A DNA stretch of 64,000 bases from Dysidea avara. Its lineage: Eukaryota; Porifera; Demospongiae; Dictyoceratida; Dysideidae. The stretch lies in NCBI RefSeq assembly GCF_963678975.1, contig NC_089277.1:17932757-17996756 (forward strand), read 5' to 3'. Below, one piece after another: positions 57,003 to 64,000 of this stretch. The notes under the pieces are model-generated. The model was not told the DNA's origin. It searched no databases and saw only the letters and a program-made list of their open reading frames with translations. Every line of letters begins with the position of its first letter. The first letter of the stretch is position 1. The position numbers and the translations under genes were made by a program.

Positions 57003-59634
57003 ACTCGACTCCGGTCCATCTAGCAAACATCGATGTTTCTTCCAAACGCTTCTCAGTTCTCTCTTGCTACGTCTGCTACGTACAAGAATCATTCGACATG
57101 AGCGGATTGGAAACCACATAGTTATGAGGTCACGATCATGATCGTATGACGTCACCAGACACCTGTATACGTAGGCGTGCGTGGTGTGTTGCTTCCGTTA
57201 GCATGACATTTTTTCCCCCGTCCGTTATGATTACGTCCCTGTATATATGTGACCGGATCTGCAAAAGAGTCTTACAGCTACCTTTTGATGTACTTAATTG
57301 GCAGCCGAGTAAATAATCATATTTGATCACATTGCATCCAACTATTGCTGCATGGCCATGGTGCAATGTTAGCTAAGTGATGAGTTAAAAAACATGAGGA
57401 GTTATGAGTAGTCAAACTTGGAAGTTTGGAATTAAAGGCTATCCAGTCACAAACAACAATACTGAAAGATATACTGGTAAATCATCTGCATGGTGTGTCA
57501 TTCAATTTAGCCATATGGCTACAAATAGCACATAGAGGGCCTACATCCTAGCAAAACACAATCAGCTGTTGTTGATATATAATAAATTTAAAATTCACCT
57601 ATGCACTTCAGTTTTTACAGTGTAGCTACTGACTTAGCGATTTTATCTTTTTTCCATCATTGGTGATTGTTTGGTAGCTAGCTATTGGCATCAGTGCATG
57701 GGGGAGATTTTCCATCGATCAACATTGTAAGCAATCTGATCTGATGAATGGATCATGGATGTGGGTCAACCACTCCTTTACGTGGACTGTCAGGTAGGAT
57801 AAATTATACTAATAACTGGTTGGGTATGTAGCTGCTGAAAATCTTGTACAACTGTGCAATGAGCATTCTCTACTATTCAACACTAATCTATATAGGTCTA
57901 ATATAATAAATACTGAAACGTCAATGAAAAATCCATATGCCTATAATCATAGATAATAGAGTATAAGGGATAGGAAACGCAATAATGTGACGTCACAAAC
58001 ACGTACATTTCTATTGGAATTCCGCGTATTACGTCACGAACATACTCGTTACGCTTGGTGCGCTTGTATCAAAGAGAAACAAATTGTTGTAACGACAGAA
58101 TTTTGCAACCAACAACTGTGAAACTTCGCTACAATGAACTCAAGTAAGTAGCTAATCGAGGGAACTAGGATGGTACCAACCCTCAAGGAAGTTATGCGCA
58201 AAATTAAAGGAGCTTGAAAGTGAAAAAAACGGCCCAAAAATTACTTTAAACCACTTTACTTTCTTCGAAAATATATTCTATCCTTTTAACTGTGATAAAC
58301 CTATTCCTTACCATTAAACAGAGAGAACCAGAGGAAATATCAGAGCAAAACAGGAACTGTTGCTTGAAGAAACGACTAAGTATCTTCCATTTTTTACCAA
58401 AAGTTTAAACCACCTTGCAGTACAACGCAGCGGTAAAACACTGTGTTGGTGACACGCCTAGCTTACCACAAGATTCGAAAGTGGAACCGGCTATAAAAGA
58501 AGCGGTATGGACGAGGCATGAAGGTACTATGAGCGAAAGTATGACAGCGTGTAACAATTATGGTTAACGCGATACGCTTTGTTACAAAATCTACGGTCTG
58601 AATTCTCTCGCCAAAATCTCTCACAAAGGCCTAAATACTTGCTGTAGTCTGTTGGATTAATATTTACGCTGCTTAGAACACTAATTCCCATGCTTGAGCA
58701 CATAACTGTCTTGTCCTTTCAAGTCACGCGTAACGGAAATCAAACCGGAAATCGCTTTCGTTTCCTATCCCTTTTACTCTATTATCTATGCTATAATTAT
58801 GTGACTGCAGCTAGGAGATGTGAGCACAAACTGTACAGCTATCAATCTCTGAGTTAACAAGTAGGGCTGAGTGACTGTCACATTTTGTTGCTTTCACAAT
58901 TGTAGGATGCAACAGGTCAAGATTATATAACTATCACGATGTTATAACTCACATGCATCAGTAGCATCGTGTATATACACACAAATTTGCAGGAATTATT
59001 TATTCTAACAATACACAGTGAAATTATGTACAACTACTCATTGAAATTTAGGACATAGGAAGTTGCAGTGTAATGCAAACAGCATAATTTATAATGAACA
59101 ATAGTATCCAAACAGTTTCTGACTGGCTTTCCCAGGTGTGAATACACTATACAGCTACATGTATTCCACTACATGTTCAACTCTAAGTAACTGACAACCC
59201 TTTCTTATATACTAATTTCACCATGAGCAATTCATACAGATTCACACCTACAACAATTGCACAACAGAATTCACAGAATCTGGAACAGTGCTGTTTACAG
59301 TTCACCTATTATTCTTTTTCCAACCTCACACAAATGAAAATTTGGTCTAGTTGGCTAGGCTGTAAAGATAGTACCAGGAGCTTATATATAAGCCTGGCAG
59401 CACTTATGATCTCCTGTAACTTTGTATTTTACTGCATACACATTTTGTGTGACTATAAATTCTTACCTCTTACAGAAAACATATGTGCTGAATAATTCTG
59501 TATGAGTACAAGGTCATGTACTCTGGAAGACAGCCAACCATATATTGCATATATATATATAATATGTATATAGTTCCTTAAATAAGGGTGTGCATGAACC
59601 TGATGTTAGAGTTCTGATTTCTAAAGATGTACAG
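57003..59634. other. Intergenic between locus E and gene D
   Basis: Holds the 843-bp TIR element; otherwise no supported feature. Confidence 0.55.
57948..58790. mobile_element. TIR element, 843 bp, 32-bp ends, 7-bp duplication
   Basis: CATAGATAATAGAGTAWAAG continues to GGGATAGGAAACG at both ends with one mismatch; CTATAAT flanks both sides. CpG- and TGACGTCA-containing interior; no transposase seen. Confidence 0.78.
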
Positions 59635-59741
59635 TTATGTATGATACTGTGTCCTTAATTCTTTGATGGCATCTTCAATGCTCTTAATCCAAGTCTTCAC
59701 CTCAGTCTCATTGTTTGCTTTGAGTCTGATGGCTCTATAAC
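59635..59741 (-). CDS. Gene D exon g: PH C-terminal helix and stop
   Basis: Acceptor ACAG|GTT, phase 1 in, TAA at 59637-59635. Contains the conserved PH tryptophan in VKTWIKSIEDAIKEL. The intron before it is about 1.45 kb and carries three copies of the dispersed CTCTAATAGAGCAGTCA motif. Confidence 0.8.
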
Positions 59742-62700
59742 CTGTATGAATGATTGTGTAACACACGCATGGAAATTGGATGAAATCATATTACATGTGT
59801 AGCAGGTGTTGTGTGAGTGGATCTATGTACGTAAGATAGTAAATAACAGAAAATTTACAATTGCAAAGTATGTATGACATAGATAATTGTCTCTGAGATA
59901 CTGTACACATCTTTTTGGACATCATGACAAATATTGGCATGGCAAAGACTGGTTGGACACTTGAAAATACAATGATTTTTGTGCAAAACAATACTTAAAG
60001 ACAAGCTTCAATTTGCAAATTTCACACCGAGCACACAACGGCACTTAAGAGTATCACCCACAATGTGCCAAATCTCTGCATAATTTATACTGTACATACT
60101 ATCTTTGTGTAAGAGTATACAGTATATACTCAGTACAATTGAACCAATTTGTTGTTTGAAAACAGCTTATTATGCCTTTGAGCAGTGCAAGTCTATTATC
60201 ATGGTTATAAATTGAAGATTGTGCTCAAGAGCTGACTGCTTTATTGGAGTATATCAGCATTACCTGATTGTTGTATTAGAGTAAGTGACTGCTCTATTAG
60301 AGTATCTCGATCTTGTTTCTGCAAAGTGTAAATGATCAGTCAATAAACAGTTAAATTAATAATATCATTTTAAAAATATATTACAGTAAAAACATGCAGT
60401 TTTCTATTGCTATGGCACACATATTGTGCATTTTAGTAGAAGTTTGATATCATCCCTATTATGTTAGCATAATGTTTGATTCCTTTGCTAAACAATTATA
60501 TGCTCGAAATTATGCTGGCATAGTTGGTGCAGGCCTGTGTATATACAGGAATTCAGTTAACCTACATATGATCATGAAGCTTAAGGTTACTTAGTGTATT
60601 TACAACAGTTTTACAGTACTACAGCTATAAGCTTTGTAAAGTGATTCATCGATATATAGGTATTGAAGCCATTCAACTACTCCACGGCCTGCAATATCAT
60701 TACTCATGCACACTTTTATGGTAGAAATGGAAGATGGCCTGGTGAGGTTTATCCAGAACAGCATAGCAGATGGTAAAACAAGCGCATCTTGGAAATTTCT
60801 GCGTAGCACTTGGATAATATAATGGTGGTAGCTAATACTCCAACCATCCACCTGGTTGTGATACAGGTACACAAGTTGTTGTATAGCATTATTACGTGCA
60901 GGTGTATCTTGCTATCCTTTAACAGCTGCAATGTTATAAGATTGAAACTTGCTTTAGAGCCTTTGACCCACTACTTTATTGTTTTACGTCATCATTTTAG
61001 TAACAACACATCATCAACTTGGGCAGCTTCCCAGTGTAAACAGCACAGATGCAGTGCCCCTTTAAGTTTGAATGTAATAAAAGAATGTGTAAGAATATAT
61101 TATGCACACAAAACGTTTACACAATGTTATAATGCTTTGGGCCTGTGTGCACTGTGCATGCACACACACGTACTAGTCTACACACACATTTCTTACATTG
61201 AACATTCTTCTTTGCTGGCTTTTTCACCTTAATCAGTGATGCTCGTTTGTTTATCACCTCAAAGGTTGCCTAAAACATTAATTAGAGTATGTGCATAAAC
61301 GAAAAAATGACAAAAACAACTAACATCTCTACCTTTTTCTTCTTCTCTAATTTTAAATCTATCAAAGGGATCATGCCAAGTGGCCTGGAGTCCTAAAAGA
61401 ATCACGTCATTTATTAATTATAAAAAAATAATATAACATACTTCCTTTGACTTTGAATAGAATAAAAATTCTTTAGTTAAAGTAAAATATCTTTTTCGTG
61501 GAATTTCACCACTTCCTATGCACAGTTCTTTTAGCAAACACATTGTGTTACAGTCTAGGTACCTTCCTTTTGTAAATATCCTTCTAAAATGCTAGAGGAA
61601 GATTCTTCATGATCTAGTGACACCTATAATACAAATGATTACATAGTTAAGAAAAAAAATTTACAGTAGCTATTCTACAGTTGTGCATGTCAATTTAATT
61701 TACACACATATGGATACTGCATAATATGGTTTATTGGCAAACTGCTTGAATCATGCTGTACACTATTCATGCACTACTTAAAATGGGGGATATGCACACA
61801 AGAAATGTTCTAATAAACATGTGATTTTTTTGATATATCACAGCAGTAAATGAATGTATTGTGGCACATGACAAATCGATTCTTCCAATGGACAGTAAAG
61901 CAGTTACAGTATGAGTACTTCTTCCAGAGCAACAAGTTAGGAAGCAGTGCAACTTGAGCCATCAGTATAGTCCAAGCTACATTTGCTACCTATACTGTTA
62001 TTGTTCACTATCAATTTTTTAGGAAGCACTGCTGCACCATCAGACGGGTTAGGCTTTACGTCCTACTTCAATTCATGACAACATTTTGCAAATAAATGAT
62101 TTGTTTTTATAAGGAAGTATTAATTTTGGGCTTAACTGTACTTAACATGGAAAAGATAGTTAAAACAGTGGAGAAGAAAATTGTCGATGTGAGGACCAGG
62201 GTACATACAGAAGTTAGCTGGGCTATCTGGCAAAGTTGGAATGATTCAGTATTGTTATACAGAATTTTAAAGCAATAATATGTGTCAATACTTCACAAGA
62301 TTTTATACAATACTAGTTATACATTGAGAGGCTTGGGGTCAGCAACAAACTTAAAATCTTGCAAGTCAATTCTTGAAATCTGAAATCTTTCATTCCAGGA
62401 CAGCAGCTGCAAAGATTAGTTGTTACTAGCAGCTGCAAAGGTAAGTTGAGGCTAGTGGGGACAGTACATTAGGTTGGGATCTATGTAATTTAATAATCTA
62501 TACAAGCACGTTGATATCACTCAGAAGGGTTAATAAATTATGTACATACAAAGACCCCTCACTGTTGTTGTCTGACTTTTATTTTGCATTGGAGCTGATT
62601 ACAGTAATATTTCTACTTATGTAAGGACTATTGTTGGTTTCAAATCTCCCATATCTCTATTTGGTAATAACATTATGCAAGGCTTCACCATTATTTCACC

Positions 62701-63194
62701 ACCTTTATGCTTACAGATTGTATGGGAGTATAATATAGCAAACTAACTAACTTACATAGGCATAGAGACTAGATGGCCTAGACACCCATCACAATATTAA
62801 GATTGAGATACTCTAATAGAGCATTCAGCTTACTCTAATAAAACAGTCAGTAGGATTGCTTTAAATAAAAAGCTGCCTGCCTATATAAGAACCTTAACTG
62901 TAGAGCAGACATGCACAATTAACACTTGAACAATTCACCGTTTCATATGAATGAAGACTATCTGCACTTGCAACTAAAGTGTCTTCTTCAGGTAGAGGAT
63001 CCCCAACAGAAAGTTCTTTACCATGGCGTAACTCATCCTCAGATTGTTTATCCGTATATGTGTGATGGTTAGCATCACTCTCTGAATGATGTGATATTGT
63101 CTATGAGAGAAATGCATGCTAAAATGTATATGGTACATTTTATACACACCTTAGCAGCTCTTTTCTTCTTGGATGCTGGCCATGATTCTGGTCT
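59635..63194 (-). CDS. Gene D: PH-domain gene, 3' part of a third CARD-CC-PH paralogue (7 exons, 193 aa, 5' end off right edge)
   Basis: Exons on the minus strand: 63194-63150, 63100-62939, 61623-61563, 61515-61442, 61392-61333, 61269-61197, 59741-59635. Together 582 nt ending in TAA, all phases consistent, and phases identical exon by exon to gene B exons 5-11. It encodes the ESWP basic peptide, a Ser/acidic linker and a complete PH domain ending in a Trp-containing helix (TWIKSIEDAIKEL). The first exon here starts phase 0 after a normal acceptor, so the gene continues to the right; by homology that part should hold the CARD and coiled coil. Its relation to gene A cannot be compared directly because they preserve opposite halves. 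Confidence 0.75.
61197..61269 (-). CDS. Gene D exon f: PH beta 5-6
   Basis: Acceptor TTTTAG|GCA, donor CAAT|GTAAGA, phase 0 to 1. FEVINKRASLIKVKKPAKKN aligns with gene B exon 10 and is two codons shorter. Confidence 0.78.
61333..61392 (-). CDS. Gene D exon e: PH beta 4
   Basis: 20 codons, phase 0 to 0, acceptor TTTTAG|GAC, donor AAG|GTAGAG. 16 of 20 residues match gene B exon 9. Confidence 0.8.
61442..61515 (-). CDS. Gene D exon d: PH beta 2-3
   Basis: Exactly the same length (74 nt) and phases as gene B exon 8. Encodes IPRKRYFTLTKEFLFYSKSK; the R-K-R triplet keeps the possible phosphoinositide-binding charge, but the Trp of gene B is replaced by Pro. Confidence 0.78.
61563..61623 (-). CDS. 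Gene D exon c: PH beta 1
   Basis: Acceptor TATAG|GTG, donor GAAG|GTACCT, phase 0 to 1. Ends LEGYLQKEG, as in gene B. Confidence 0.75.
62939..63100 (-). CDS. Gene D exon b: Ser/acidic linker
   Basis: 54 codons, acceptor CATAG|ACA, donor ACG|GTGAAT, phase 0 to 0. Rich in His, Ser, Asp and Glu, with no recognised fold. Same slot as gene B exon 6. Confidence 0.6.
63150..63194 (-). CDS. Gene D exon a: ESWP basic peptide
   Basis: 15 codons, acceptor AATTTAG|AGA, donor AAG|GTGTGT. RPESWPASKKKRAAK matches gene B exon 5. Confidence 0.7.
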
Positions 63195-63457
63195 CTAAAT
63201 TGTAAGTATAGTATGTCAAACTATTATAATGTACATGTAATAACATTATAAATAGGAAGTGAAATCAAAGCAAAAAAATAGCCTGAAGGATAGTAAAATT
63301 GTGCTGATTGTAAGTTATAACATCTAATAGCTAACTATACAAATACTTATAGCTACCTGCAATCCCAGCAATTCTACTATAAATATATTCCACTATAAAT
63401 CAAGATCAATATTCACTTGTTTCATTTATGTTAAATGCACAGAGTATCAAGTAAAGT

Positions 63458-63806
63458 ATATCTAATCAAAAACAGCCAAGTTGTAAAAAAGGTGCGGCCC
63501 CTAAAAGGCCATGGTGAAAAAAGATGTGAAATCCAAGGTGGCGGCCAAGAAATGGCTGTGATAGTAGGTTAATGGTAAAAATTTTAACAACGACAATTCA
63601 TGTGAATTTGTGTTGAAATAACAACAATTCAGGTGAATTTGGTGCCAAAACACAAATTCACATGAATTGTCGTTGTTAAAATTTTTACCATTAACCTACC
63701 ATCACAGCCATTTCTTGGCCGCCACCTTGGATTTCACATCTTTTTTCACCATGGCCTTTTAGGGGCTGCACCTTTTTTTACAGCTTGGCTGTTTTTGATT
63801 AGATAT
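63458..63806. mobile_element. Foldback element F1 (349 bp) plus conserved flank
   Basis: TATATCTAATCAAAAACAGC and its complement at the ends. The following ~110 bp match the flank of the composite transposon at 20365-20470, but no minisatellite follows before the window ends. Confidence 0.75.
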
Positions 63807-64000
63807 CACTTCTTTTTGTATTTGTATACTCCAAAGCCGGCCATGGGCTGGCTTTGGAGCTTTTTTAACCTATCCTTTTTCTTTACCACAGGAAGAATAA
63901 AGACAAAGCAGATTTTTAATACTTCAACTGTTTTTGATTTTATCGGTAATTATATACATATATTTATTACATGTCTATTATTCCCTACTGGATAACTCAT

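Overview
The window is eukaryotic and looks like an animal genome, most likely a non-bilaterian such as a demosponge. Reasons: many short coding exons with GT/AG introns, AT-rich introns full of small inverted-repeat transposons and LINE 3' ends, and animal-type domains (CARD, PH and the Frizzled cysteine-rich domain). The species is an inference; nothing in the sequence proves it. There are no operons, rRNA genes or CRISPR arrays.

All convincing genes lie on the minus strand. Right to left: (1) gene D, 63194 to 59635, the 3' part (7 exons, 193 aa) of a PH-domain gene whose 5' part lies beyond the right edge. (2) Locus E, 51098 to 41597, with two paralogous Frizzled-CRD exons, a Ser/Thr-rich stalk, a transmembrane exon and a long acidic tail; a possible signal-peptide exon lies at 57002-56949. 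(3) Gene B, 39186 to 20899, complete as modelled: 11 exons, all junctions in phase, 488 aa, with the order CARD, coiled coil, helical region, acidic Ser-rich linker, PH domain. (4) Gene A, 9944 to 1804, the 5' part (4 exons, 331 aa) of a paralogue of B; its PH part would lie beyond the left edge. A, B and D therefore look like three members of one CARD-coiled-coil-PH family arranged head to tail, with locus E between B and D.

By family knowledge, a CARD assembles death-fold filaments, a coiled coil oligomerises, and a PH domain often binds membrane phosphoinositides. The simplest inference is a set of membrane-recruited CARD adaptors. Their combination and tandem arrangement is the best candidate here for an undescribed system. 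Any functional link to the neighbouring Frizzled-CRD protein is only positional.

The rest is repeats: non-autonomous DNA transposons with 8-bp target duplications (17387-17779, 39335-40280, 46066-46364, 54075-54408, 13481-13936), a TIR element at 57948-58790, foldback elements, a composite transposon present with very different minisatellite lengths (5735-6990 and 17780-20800), decayed LINE 3' ends, a tRNA-related SINE and several microsatellites. A short motif, CTCTAATAGAGCAGTCA, recurs at about 17 places in and outside these elements.
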